Source of the DNA: an uncultured Phascolarctobacterium sp.
GTDB lineage: Bacteria; Bacillota; Negativicutes; Acidaminococcales; Acidaminococcaceae
Length of the DNA: 17,863 nt
Direction: 5' to 3'
Assembly (NCBI RefSeq): GCF_905212365.1
Contig: NZ_CAJMEH010000045.1
Span: 1 to 17,863 of the forward strand
Positions 6,803 through 15,900 of the stretch are shown one piece after another. The notes beneath the pieces were generated by a model that worked only from the letters and a program-made list of their open reading frames with translations, was not told where the DNA came from and ran no database searches. The translations under genes were made by a program, and so were the position numbers. Each line of letters begins with the position of its first letter. The first letter of the stretch is position 1.

Positions 6803-7468
6803 TTATATCGCCTGATTAAAGCCGTCCATACTAGCATCAGCTGTCGTCGCTATTTGCCAAATTTGCAAAAAAGTCTGCGTCAAAGAGCTGTAATTTTTCA
6901 TATCAGCCAGTGCCGCCCGCAATGAAATATATTTGACGCCTTGCTTGCGCAAAAAGGCATTTTCATCGGGAACAATATAAATTATTTCAGCTTCATCACG
7001 AAACTTTTCCTTAGCAGCTTCCACGCGCTGTGCCTGCTGGGCGTAGCGTTTTTTATTGCCTTTGACAATTTCCACATACTCCCCATACGTCTCGGAAAAT
7101 TCACTGGCTTCGGTCAGACTCCGGTATTTTTCAAGTTGTTCTCTTTTTACAGACACCTTGTCTGTTTTCAATTCCACTAAATACATTTTATCGGCGCTGT
7201 GCAGCAAATAATCAATACAAAAAGAGCGCTTATTAGCTTTGCCTCTATCAACACGATGGTTAAGTATAGGATATTCCTTAACAACAAATTTAAAATCTTC
7301 GCAGCTATCTTTGCCCAAAGCTTTACTTACAAGTTCCACGACTATCTCCGGCAATAATAACGTATCAAACACTACTTCTGCTTTAAATCTAGGCGTTCCA
7401 TAATCAACTTTTAATTGCTCCAGAAACCTTTCCCAATATTGTTTATTTGCCAATACATTTTCATACAT
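6803..7468 (-). CDS. Hypothetical protein with a candidate PD-(D/E)XK nuclease-type core
   Basis: A 221-residue soluble protein. Residues 84-103 read CIDYLLHSADKMYLVELKTD: an aspartate (86) on one strand, a turn, then E99-L-K101 on the next. This is the pattern of the PD-(D/E)XK superfamily active site. A lysine/arginine-rich helical stretch follows (about 105-165), and then a strand IIYIVPD near 184. An upstream glutamate (for example 42) could complete the site. No helicase, methylase or specificity subunit is adjacent, so a restriction role is not supported. The start is firm: GGAGGT lies seven bases before the ATG at 7468. The nearest partner is the secreted-protein gene 27 bases downstream. 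The nuclease assignment is inference from a short motif. Confidence 0.72.
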   Translation of the reverse strand: MYENVLANKQYWERFLEQLKVDYGTPRFKAEVVFDTLLLPEIVVELVSKALGKDSCEDFKFVVKEYPILNHRVDRGKANKRSFCIDYLLHSADKMYLVELKTDKVSVKREQLEKYRSLTEASEFSETYGEYVEIVKGNKKRYAQQAQRVEAAKEKFRDEAEIIYIVPDENAFLRKQGVKYISLRAALADMKNYSSLTQTFLQIWQIATTADASMDGFNQAI

Positions 7469-7488
7469 TTAATCCACCTCCGCAAATA

Positions 7489-7560
7489 CTATATGATTAT
7501 CGTCAAGATTCAGCAAATCATCGCTAAATTTTTATCTTCTTCAAAAAGAATTATATCACC
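7489..7560 (-). promoter_or_regulatory. Candidate promoters for the two-gene hypothetical unit
   Basis: Two options are visible on the minus strand. One is TTGCTG, 17 bases, TATAGT (-10 near 7489-7494), which would give a very short leader. The other is a perfect TATAAT near 7551-7556 (GATATAATTC) with only a weak -35 (TTGATT at 15 bases). I cannot choose between them. Confidence 0.4.
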
Positions 7561-7733
7561 TCATCCCCCCAATCAAGCTAAAATCCGCATTGAGTGGATT
7601 TTATTTGAGTGCTGACGCGCTTACGATAAACTAGCGTCTTAAAGCAAATTACTAGTCATTACAAATCCATTTCTGCCAAAAATTTTTCAGAATAAATCTT
7701 TTAAGTAAATTTTTTACCGCAATTTTTTGGATA

Positions 7734-7771
7734 AGAAAAAAGCTACCTGCATCAAAAACGCAAAGCAGCTT
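7734..7771 (-). terminator. Intrinsic terminator after the 129-residue protein gene
   Basis: The minus strand has AAGCTGCTTTGCG, a short loop, then TGCAGGTAGCTT and TTTTTC. The stem is about 9 bp with wobbles, then one bulge and 3 more pairs. It lies about 75 bases past the stop codon at 7846, and the U-run is good. Confidence 0.72.
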
Positions 7772-7845
7772 AAAATTTTAATTTCAAATTTAATTAAAAT
7801 ACATTTCTTTAACTAATGTTTCGGTACTTTAAACACAAGCCTTTT

Positions 7846-8235
7846 TTACTTATACCTGTTCAATTCCACCAACAGCTCGCTGTAACCCCCCTGCTTATCA
7901 GCCAGCATCAGATTCAGTGCCCACATTCTTTGGCCGATATCGTCCTGAGTACGCGCGGCCTGCAAAGGCCGCCGTCCTGCCGTAAAGCGCAGAATCCCCT
8001 CACCCTCCAGCAGCAGATACATATCGTCGCGGCAATAAGCTTCCAGGCCCGCGTCGGCAAACAACACCGTCAGCATCAGCATATCGTCCATGCGCCAGCA
8101 TTCCAAACGGTAGGCGCGGCCGTCGCTGAGCCTGCCGGTTTTGTAGCCAACGTCCATAACGCCGTCCTCGTCCGGCTCGTAGGGCGAAGGCACGTAATCC
8201 ACCCGGCAGGGAGCAGGAAAATTTTTCATCAGCAT
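7846..8235 (-). CDS. Hypothetical protein, 129 residues
   Basis: I do not recognise this protein. It has no signal peptide or membrane segment and begins MLMKNFPAPCRVDYVPSPYEPDEDG. The middle is rich in methionine and acidic residues (RMDDMLMLTVLFAD), and the end is LLVELNRYK. Predicted character is a small soluble alpha/beta protein. The ATG at 8235 is chosen because AAGGAG lies eight bases upstream; a frame seven codons longer would put that ribosome binding site inside the gene. It lies 81 bases downstream of the Nudix gene with no terminator between, so the two are probably co-transcribed, and a terminator follows. Confidence 0.78.
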   Translation of the reverse strand: MLMKNFPAPCRVDYVPSPYEPDEDGVMDVGYKTGRLSDGRAYRLECWRMDDMLMLTVLFADAGLEAYCRDDMYLLLEGEGILRFTAGRRPLQAARTQDDIGQRMWALNLMLADKQGGYSELLVELNRYK

Positions 8236-8316
8236 AGCAAATACTCCTTTTAACATTGCGCAAGGCGCGTTTACATTATTTTTTAACTGTTAAATATTGC
8301 AGCAAGCGCCGTCAGC

Positions 8317-8814
8317 CTACTTTTGCGCCTTTAAATATTGCGCCAGCATGGTATGAGTAATATTACCGGCAGGATAAACCTTCTCCAAGGCCTGCACCGC
8401 CGGCAGCCACACGGCTTCGTCCACCTCGCCGGACAGAGTAAAGGGCATTTTTTCAACTCTGGCCATAAAACCCAGCAGCAGCATTTGCTGCTCTTCCGCC
8501 CATTGGCTGCACATAAAACGCAGGCTGCGCGCCGTAACGCCAATTTCCTCCCGCACCTCGCGCACGGCGCAGTCTTCGGCTGTTTCGCCGGGCTTCACAT
8601 AGCCGGAAACAAAATTATAATAATCGCTGGACAGATATTTTTGCTTGAGCAAAGCTACTTCGCCCAGTTCGTCGACCACCATGGTAATAGCTACCACGGG
8701 AAAAATTTCAAAATAGGGCTTATGGCAGTGACTGCACCAGGGCGTCGTCCCGTCGTCGCCGAAGGGGCGGCTGTCCAGCTTTCTGCCGCATTGAGGACAA
8801 TAGAAAAACTGCAT
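8317..8814 (-). CDS. Zinc-ribbon Nudix hydrolase (NudC-like architecture)
   Basis: A 165-residue cytoplasmic hydrolase of nucleoside diphosphates linked to another moiety. An N-terminal zinc ribbon has CPQC (Cys6, Cys9) and CSHC (Cys27, Cys30). The Nudix domain carries a complete box G71-x5-E77-x7-R85-E86-x2-E89-E90-x-G92-V93. Zinc ribbon plus Nudix recalls NADH pyrophosphatase NudC. However, the SQPWPFPxS motif that marks NudC is not there; the equivalent stretch reads SQWAEEQQMLLLGFMA. The protein is also much shorter than NudC. NAD-type substrates are therefore possible but unproven. The ATG at 8814 has GAGGAG six bases upstream. It follows rpoC by 77 bases across a hairpin with a weak U-tract, so read-through from rpoBC is possible. 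Confidence 0.9.
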   Translation of the reverse strand: MQFFYCPQCGRKLDSRPFGDDGTTPWCSHCHKPYFEIFPVVAITMVVDELGEVALLKQKYLSSDYYNFVSGYVKPGETAEDCAVREVREEIGVTARSLRFMCSQWAEEQQMLLLGFMARVEKMPFTLSGEVDEAVWLPAVQALEKVYPAGNITHTMLAQYLKAQK

Positions 8815-8846
8815 AAGCGTCTCCTCAAAATTATTTGTTTGCAGCA

Positions 8847-8882
8847 AAGCGCCCCGGAGCTTTGCAGACTCCTGAGGCGCTT
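8847..8882 (-). terminator. Hairpin between rpoC and the Nudix gene, possible leaky terminator
   Basis: On the minus strand AAGCGCCTCAGGAG pairs with CTCCGGGGCGCTT (arms 8869-8882 and 8847-8859): about 13 pairs with one bulged A and one wobble, loop of nine. Only TTTGCTGC follows, so the U-tract is poor. No separate promoter for the Nudix gene is visible. Partial termination or mRNA-end protection is possible. Confidence 0.55.
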
Positions 8883-8891
8883 GCCAATAAA

Positions 8892-11800
8892 TTATTCCTG
8901 CTCCGGTTTATCGGCAGCAGCTTCCGCCGGTTTTTCGCCCGGCAAGTTATATTTTACTTTAATGTCGCGATAACGGCTCATGCCGGTTCCGGCCGGAATC
9001 AGCTTGCCGATGATAACGTTTTCCTTAAGGCCCAGCAGCGGGTCAACCTTGCCCTTGATAGCGGCATCGGTGAGCACGCGGGTCGTTTCCTGGAAGGAAG
9101 CGGCGGACAGGAAGGAATCGGTTGCCAGAGAAGCCTTGGTAATACCCAGCAGAATGGGACGTCCTTCGGCGGGCTCCTTACCGGCCTCGCGCACAGCGGC
9201 ATTCTGCTCTTCAAATTCCGCTACGTCCACATACTCGCCCGGCAGCATCGTGGTATCGCCGGATTCGTCAATGCGAACCTTGCGCATCATCTGACGCACC
9301 ATTACCTCGATATGCTTACTGTTGATATCAACGCCCTGAGATTTGTATACGCCGACAACCTGGGAAACCAGATAATTCTGCGTAGCCTTCACGCCGCTGA
9401 TACGCAGTACGTCGTGAGGATTGAGGGAGCCTTCGGTAATGCGGTCGCCCTTGGCGATAACGTCGCCGTCGGCCACGGCCAGCTTAGCGCCGTAAGGAAT
9501 AGCGTATTCTTGGCCCAAGCCGTCCTCGCCGGTAACGATTACGCGGCGCATACCGCCTTCTTCAATAATATGCACGCTGCCGCTGTTTTCGGTAAGAATG
9601 CCGGGATGCTTGGGCTTACGCGCTTCAAACAGTTCCTCAACGCGCGGCAGACCTTGGGTAATATCGTCGCCGCCGGCAACGCCGCCTGTATGGAAGGTAC
9701 GCATGGTCAGCTGGGTACCGGGTTCGCCGATGGATTGCGCAGCGATAGTGCCGACAGCTTCGCCCACGTCGACATTCCTCCCCGTAGCCAGGTTGCGGCC
9801 ATAGCATTTGCGGCAAACGCCGAATTTAGATTTACAGGTCAATACGCTGCGAATCTTAACCTTGGTACGCAGCTGGCAAATACGTTCGGCAATCGGCTCG
9901 GTAACATATTCGTTGATATGGTACAGAACCTCGCCGTTTTCATCGAGAATATCCTCCGCCAGATTGCGGCCGATAATGCGGTCATGCAGGGATTCGATAA
10001 TGGTCTGGTTCTTTTTGCCTTCGGTGATAGCTTCCACTTCGATACCGGCAATATCGTTATTACGGATACGGATTTCCTTAACAGCGCCGTCGTTTAAAAT
10101 AGCGTCGATAACAGCCTCGTTGATGGCAGCTCCTGCGGGTACCAAAATCTCGCCCGCGCCGTTGATAATGTCGGCTGCGGCTTCCTTGCCGTCGAAATTG
10201 TGCATCATAGCTTCCTTGAGCACTTGATGCGCAAACTCGTCGCTGATATTGATACGTACAGACTCAACGTCCTCGCCGTTCATATCCTCAGTAGAATACA
10301 GGCTGATTTCTTCAACCTTAGCGCCGTTAAGCTTAGCGAACAGCTCTTCGGTAATATTGGTATCCGCTTCGGCAATTAAATTGCCCTCTGCATCCAGCAC
10401 GCCGCTGGCCAAAGTGCGGCCCATAATTCTTTCGCGGATTTTGTTCTGGCTGGCACCCAGCACAGTCTTGCTCAGACGGCTGCGCTCCTTCACCAGATTC
10501 ATACCCACAACGTCGCAGTCGTCCTCGCGCACGATAACATCCTGAGCAACGTCTACCAGACGGCGGGTCAGATAACCGGAGTCGGCGGTACGCAGCGCAG
10601 TATCAGCCAGACCCTTGCGCGCGCCGTGAGAAGAAATGAAGTATTCCAAAATAGTCAGGCCTTCGCGGAAGTTAGACTTGATAGGACGGTCGATGATACG
10701 GCCGGACGGGTCGGCCATCAAGCCGCGCATACCGGCCAGCTGACGAATCTGCTGCTGGTTGCCGCGGGCGCCGGAGTCGGCCATCATGTACACGGGGTTG
10801 AACTTGTCCATGGTGGATTTCATCAGCGCTTCCGTAACCTTGTCGGTAGCCTGGTTCCACAGCTCGATAACCTTGCGGTAACGCTCGTCGTTACTCATCA
10901 AACCGCGGCGGAACATACGCTCGGCTTTATCGACTTCTTTTTCCGTTGCGTCCAGGATAGCCTGCTTTTCGGCAGGAATTTTAATATCGGAGGTAGCAAT
11001 GGAAATACCAGACTTGCAGGCGTTATCATAGCCCATTTTCTTAACGATATCCAGAATTTCGGCAGTACGCAGATTGCCGAACAGTTTGTGAGCTTTAGCA
11101 ACCAATTTGCCCAGCTCTTTCTTGTTGATCAGCTTGCCTAAATGCCATTCCTCGTTGCCGTCGGCGTCCTTTTCCTTATGGAAGTAACGCATTTCTACCG
11201 GCAGCTCGCCGTTGAAAATAGTGTTGCCCACGGTAGTGGTAACCAAGGACACGCCTTCATTGGAAGGCTCGTCAAAAATCTCGCTGTTGGGAATATATAC
11301 CTTAATCAGCGCCTGCAAATCTACTGCGTGATGGAAGTAAGCCAGCTGAGCTTCGTCAACGCTGCTGAAGCGTTTGCCCTCGCCAAAAGCGCCCTCCTTC
11401 ACGATAGTCAGATAGTAGGCGCCCAAAACCATATCCTGGGTCGGCACGGCAACAGGCTTGCCGTCCTTCGGAGCCAGAATATTATTTACGGACATCATCA
11501 GCATACGCGCTTCGGCCTGGGCTTCTACGGACAGCGGCAGATGGACAGCCATCTGGTCGCCGTCGAAGTCGGCGTTGTAAGCGGTACATACCAACGGGTG
11601 CAGCTTAATAGCGCGGCCCTCGGACAAAATAGGCTCGAACGCCTGAATGCCCAGTCTGTGCAGCGTCGGCGCACGGTTCAGCAGTACGGGGTGCTCCTTG
11701 ATTACATCCTCAAGAATATCCCAAACCTCAGCCTCGGCGCGTTCTACCTTACGCTTAGCGCTTTTGATATTAGTTGCCAGTCCGCTGGAAACCAGACGCT

Positions 11801-12914
11801 TCATAACGAAGGGCTTGAACAGCTCTAAAGCCATTTCCTTCGGCAGGCCGCACTGGTGCATTTTCAGTTCCGGGCCGACAACGATTACGGAACGGCCGGA
11901 ATAGTCGACGCGCTTACCCAACAGGTTCTGACGGAAGCGACCCTGCTTGCCCTTCAGCATATCGGACAGAGATTTTAAAGGACGGTTGCCGGGGCCCGTT
12001 ACGGGGCGGCCGCGGCGGCCGTTATCTATTAAAGCGTCCACAGCCTCTTGCAGCATACGTTTTTCGTTGCGCACGATAATATCGGGAGCATGCAGCTCCA
12101 GCAGGCGTTTCAGACGGTTATTGCGGTTGATAACGCGGCGGTACAAATCGTTCAGGTCGGAGGTGGCAAAGCGGCCGCCGTCCAGCTGTACCATGGGGCG
12201 CAGCTCGGGCGGAATTACCGGCACTACGTCCAGAATCATCCATTCGGGACGGTTGCCGGATTTCAAAAAGGCTTCGCAAACCTCTAAACGGCGTACTGCG
12301 CGTACCTTGCGCTGACCGCTTACTTCCTTCATTTCAGCGCGCAGCTCGTTAGTCAGAGCCGGAAGGTCGATTTCCTCCAGCAGCTCTTTAACAGCCTGAG
12401 CGCCCATGCCTACGCGGAAGTCCTCGCCGTATTTGTCGCGGGCTTCCACATATTCGGCTTCGGTGAGCAGCTGCTTTTTAGCCAGCGGCGTATCTCCCGG
12501 GTCCAGTACGATGTAGCTGGCAAAATACAGCACCTTTTCCAAATTACGGGGAGAAACGTCCAGAATCAAGCCCATACGGCTGGGGATACCTTTAAAATAC
12601 CAGATGTGGGAAACGGGTGCGGCCAGCTCAATGTGGCCCATACGCTCGCGGCGCACCTTGCTGCGGGTAACCTCAACGCCGCACTTATCGCAGATAATAC
12701 CCTTATAACGGATACGTTTATACTTGCCGCAATGACATTCCCAGTCCTTAGTAGGGCCAAAGATTCTTTCGCAGAACAAGCCGTCGCGTTCCGGCTTCAG
12801 AGTTCTATAATTGATGGTTTCGGGTTTCTTTACTTCGCCATAGGACCAGGCTCTGATCTGATCAGGAGAAGCCAAACCGATACGCATAGAAACGAAATTA
12901 TTTACATCTAACAA
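8892..12914 (-). CDS. rpoC: DNA-directed RNA polymerase subunit beta-prime
   Basis: A 1340-residue catalytic subunit of RNA polymerase. The N-terminus, MLDVNNF then GLASPDQIRAWSYGEVKKPETI, is typical of Bacillota. Zinc site 1 is Cys60, Cys62, Cys75, Cys78. The catalytic NADFDGD is at 447-453 with Asp449, Asp451 and Asp453 holding Mg2+. The bridge-helix/trigger-loop segment (GMRGLMADPSGRIIDRPI onward) is conserved. Zinc site 2 is Cys800, Cys1027, Cys1034, Cys1037: 226 residues separate the first two cysteines, against about 73 in E. coli (814 to 888), so there is a lineage insertion. Bacillus RpoC is near 1200 residues. The start codon is TTG at 12914, set by the conserved N-terminus with GGGAG about ten bases upstream. 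It follows rpoB by 20 bases in one operon. Confidence 0.98.
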   Translation of the reverse strand: MLDVNNFVSMRIGLASPDQIRAWSYGEVKKPETINYRTLKPERDGLFCERIFGPTKDWECHCGKYKRIRYKGIICDKCGVEVTRSKVRRERMGHIELAAPVSHIWYFKGIPSRMGLILDVSPRNLEKVLYFASYIVLDPGDTPLAKKQLLTEAEYVEARDKYGEDFRVGMGAQAVKELLEEIDLPALTNELRAEMKEVSGQRKVRAVRRLEVCEAFLKSGNRPEWMILDVVPVIPPELRPMVQLDGGRFATSDLNDLYRRVINRNNRLKRLLELHAPDIIVRNEKRMLQEAVDALIDNGRRGRPVTGPGNRPLKSLSDMLKGKQGRFRQNLLGKRVDYSGRSVIVVGPELKMHQCGLPKEMALELFKPFVMKRLVSSGLATNIKSAKRKVERAEAEVWDILEDVIKEHPVLLNRAPTLHRLGIQAFEPILSEGRAIKLHPLVCTAYNADFDGDQMAVHLPLSVEAQAEARMLMMSVNNILAPKDGKPVAVPTQDMVLGAYYLTIVKEGAFGEGKRFSSVDEAQLAYFHHAVDLQALIKVYIPNSEIFDEPSNEGVSLVTTTVGNTIFNGELPVEMRYFHKEKDADGNEEWHLGKLINKKELGKLVAKAHKLFGNLRTAEILDIVKKMGYDNACKSGISIATSDIKIPAEKQAILDATEKEVDKAERMFRRGLMSNDERYRKVIELWNQATDKVTEALMKSTMDKFNPVYMMADSGARGNQQQIRQLAGMRGLMADPSGRIIDRPIKSNFREGLTILEYFISSHGARKGLADTALRTADSGYLTRRLVDVAQDVIVREDDCDVVGMNLVKERSRLSKTVLGASQNKIRERIMGRTLASGVLDAEGNLIAEADTNITEELFAKLNGAKVEEISLYSTEDMNGEDVESVRINISDEFAHQVLKEAMMHNFDGKEAAADIINGAGEILVPAGAAINEAVIDAILNDGAVKEIRIRNNDIAGIEVEAITEGKKNQTIIESLHDRIIGRNLAEDILDENGEVLYHINEYVTEPIAERICQLRTKVKIRSVLTCKSKFGVCRKCYGRNLATGRNVDVGEAVGTIAAQSIGEPGTQLTMRTFHTGGVAGGDDITQGLPRVEELFEARKPKHPGILTENSGSVHIIEEGGMRRVIVTGEDGLGQEYAIPYGAKLAVADGDVIAKGDRITEGSLNPHDVLRISGVKATQNYLVSQVVGVYKSQGVDINSKHIEVMVRQMMRKVRIDESGDTTMLPGEYVDVAEFEEQNAAVREAGKEPAEGRPILLGITKASLATDSFLSAASFQETTRVLTDAAIKGKVDPLLGLKENVIIGKLIPAGTGMSRYRDIKVKYNLPGEKPAEAAADKPEQE

Positions 12915-12934
12915 GAATCGTTCGCTCCCTTCTC

Positions 12935-15900
12935 TTAATTATTGTCGTAAGCATCCAGGTCGATGTCCGGAGTTTCTCTGATGGACATGCCATCCGGATA
13001 ATTACCTACGTCGGCAATAATATCTGAAATATCTTCGGTGGAGTCATTGTCAGCATAATCGTCAGGCTGCTCGCCTGCATTTTCTTCATAATGGCTTTCC
13101 ATATTGCCTATTTCGCGGACGTTGGTTTCTTCGTCGGTATCGTGAACATTAACCTCGTCGTCCTCATCGTCGCGCAGGGAAATTTCTTCCTCGTCCTCGT
13201 TGAGCACCTTAATATCCAGGCCAATGGACTGCAGTTCCTTAACCAATACCTTGAAGGATTCGGGAATGCCGGGATCGGGCACGTTTTCGCCCTTCACGAT
13301 GGCTTCGTAAGTCTTAACGCGGCCAACCACGTCGTCGGACTTCACGGTCAAAATTTCCTGCAAGGTGTAAGCGGCGCCATAAGCCTCCAGCGCCCAAACC
13401 TCCATCTCGCCGAATCTCTGGCCGCCGAACTGAGCCTTGCCACCCAAGGGCTGCTGCGTTACAAGAGAGTACGGGCCGGTGCTGCGGGCATGAATCTTGT
13501 CGTCAACCAAATGGTGCAGCTTCAAATAGTAAGTCAAGCCGACAGTTACCGGGTTGTCGAAGGGTTCGCCGGTACGTCCGTCATACAGTACGGTCTTAGC
13601 AGTCTTATCGATACCTGCCAGCTCCAAAGCCTCGGCAATATCCTGCTCGTGCGCGCCGTCGAATACCGGCACGGAAATCTGCACGGCCTTGATGCTCTTA
13701 TCGCCGAATTTATCTATTTCTACAGTCTTAGGCATGCCGTATTTTTCTACGTCATAGCCGTATTTAGTCAAGCGCTCTACCAAGCCCTGAGCGTCGTTTT
13801 CGATCTGCATACCCAAAGCGCGGGCAGCCCAGCCTAAATGGTTTTCCAAAACCTGGCCGATATTCATACGGGAAGGTACGCCCAAAGGATTCAGTACGAT
13901 ATGCACCGGTTCGCCGCTGGGCAGGAAAGGCATATCCTCGCGGGCCATAATGCGGGAAACGACGCCCTTGTTGCCGTGACGGCCCGCCATCTTATCGCCT
14001 TCGGAGATTTTACGCTTTTGCGCGATATGTACGCGCACCTGCTCGTTTACTCCCGGCGGCAGGTCGTCGCCGTTTTCGCGGCTGAACACCTTAACGCTAA
14101 CGATTTTACCAGCTTCGCCATGGGGTACGCGCAGGGAGCTGTCGCGTACTTCGCGGGCTTTTTCGCCGAATATTGCGCGCAGCAGGCGCTCTTCTGCAGT
14201 CAGCTCGGTTTCGCCTTTAGGAGTAACCTTGCCTACCAGAATATCGCCGGGGCGTACCTCCGCGCCGATGCGGATAATGCCGCGCTCGTCCAAATCTTTC
14301 AGCGCTTCCTCGCCTACGTTGGGCAGCTCGCGGGTGATTTCCTCTTTGCCCAGCTTGGTATCGCGGGCGTCGCAGTCGTATTCTTCAATATGAATAGAAG
14401 TAAAGATATCCGCCTTGACCAAATCCTCGTTCAGCAAAACGGCATCCTCGTAGTTATAGCCTTCCCAAGGCATATAAGCTACGATAACATTGTGGCCCAA
14501 AGCCAGCTCTCCGTGGTCGGTTGCCGGACCGTCGGCCAGAACCTGCTTTTCCGCTACCTTATCGCCTTTGAAAACGATAGGACGCTGGTTGACGCAGGTG
14601 CCTTGGTTGGAGCGTTTGAATTTCAGCAACGGGTAAATATCTACCTCGCCGTTTTCCGCACGCACACGAATTTCGTTGCCGACAACGCGGATTACTTCGC
14701 CTGCGCGTTTAGCCAGTACGCAAACGCCGGAGTCAACGGCCACCTTGTATTCCATACCAGTACCGATAATCGGAGCCTGAGTGCAAAGCAGGGGAACTGC
14801 CTGACGCTGCATGTTCGCGCCCATCAAAGCGCGGTTAGCGTCATCGTTTTCCAGGAAGGGGATCAGCGCCGTTGCAATGGACACTACCTGTTTAGGAGAA
14901 ACGTCCATTAAATCGCAGCGTTCCGGAGCGATGGAAAGTACGTCGTCCTTGGCGCGGGCGGTAACACGCTCGCCCAGGAAGTAGCCTTCATCATCCAACG
15001 GTTCGTTGGCCTGAGCAACGATGTATTTATCCTCTTCGTCGGCAGTCATATATTTAACTTCGTTGGTTACGCGCTTATGTTCCTTATCTACAATGCGGTA
15101 AGGAGTTTCCATAAAACCGTATTTATTGATAACGGCGAAGGTAGACAAGGAGCCGATCAAGCCGATGTTCGGACCTTCAGGCGTTTCAATGGGGCACATG
15201 CGGCCATAGTGGGAGTTATGTACGTCGCGGACTTCGTAGCCTGCGCGTTCGCGGGACAAGCCGCCGGGGCCCAGTGCGGACAGACGGCGTTTGTGCGTCA
15301 GCTCGGCCAACGGATTGTTCTGGTCCATAAATTGGGACAGCTGGCTGCTGCCGAAAAATTCCTTAATCGCAGCCACAACGGGACGAATATTGATTAAAGC
15401 CTGAGGCGTAATAACCTCGGTATCCTGAATGGACATACGCTCGCGCACTACGCGCTCCATACGGGCCAGGCCGATGCGGAATTGGTTTTGCAGCAGCTCG
15501 CCAACGCAGCGCACGCGGCGGTTGCCCAAATGGTCGATATCGTCGCCGGTGCCGTAGCCGTCCATCAGGTTCAGCAGATAATTAAAGGAAGCCAAAACGT
15601 CTTCTACCGTAACAATATGCTTCTTTTCATCGATGCCGGTAGTAAAGAGCATACGCATGGGCTGCTCGTGGTGCATAACCTTCAAACGACGCAGGCCCTC
15701 TTCGGCGTACACACCGCTGGCTTCTACCTTATCTAGGTTTTCCTCGGTCATCTTTGTGCCTTCCGGCAGAATAATTTCGCCGGTTTCCTGGTCCACCAAA
15801 GGCTCTGCCAAAACAGTTCCCTCCAAACGGTGGCGCCAGCCCAGCTTTTTGTTCAGTTTGTAACGGCCGACACTGGCCAAATCATAGCGTTTATTGTCAA

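Larger units (their letters stand above)
7469..7845. other. AT-rich intergenic gap with no gene
   Basis: This 377-base stretch is clearly richer in A and T than its neighbours. I see no gene in either strand with a believable start. It holds the terminator of the upstream unit (7734-7771), candidate promoters for the downstream unit, and a small hairpin (AAAATCC at 7580-7586, GGATTTT at 7596-7602). Runs of T and A at 7690-7740 have no evident role. Confidence 0.6.

Noticed and set aside
6803..7468. Restriction-modification or toxin-antitoxin role for the PD-(D/E)XK candidate
   Set aside because: No methylase, specificity protein or small antitoxin-like gene is adjacent; the motif alone does not support it.
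7580..7602. Hairpin AAAATCC/GGATTTT in the AT-rich gap as a terminator
   Set aside because: The stem is short and AT-rich, no gene ends nearby, and a better terminator for the upstream unit exists at 7734-7771.
8835..10097. A 420-codon open frame on the plus strand opposite the 3' part of rpoC
   Set aside because: It lies entirely antisense to highly conserved rpoC codons apart from its first few, has no domain I recognise, and is explained by codon bias in the real gene.
13838..14911. A 357-codon plus-strand open frame opposite rpoB
   Set aside because: It is antisense to conserved RpoB sequence, with low-complexity AFAG/AQ-rich content typical of shadow frames and no recognisable domain.
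15259..15357. Rifampicin-resistance change in RpoB
   Set aside because: The cluster keeps the sensitive residues (Asp450, His460, Ser465 and neighbours), so no resistance allele is visible.
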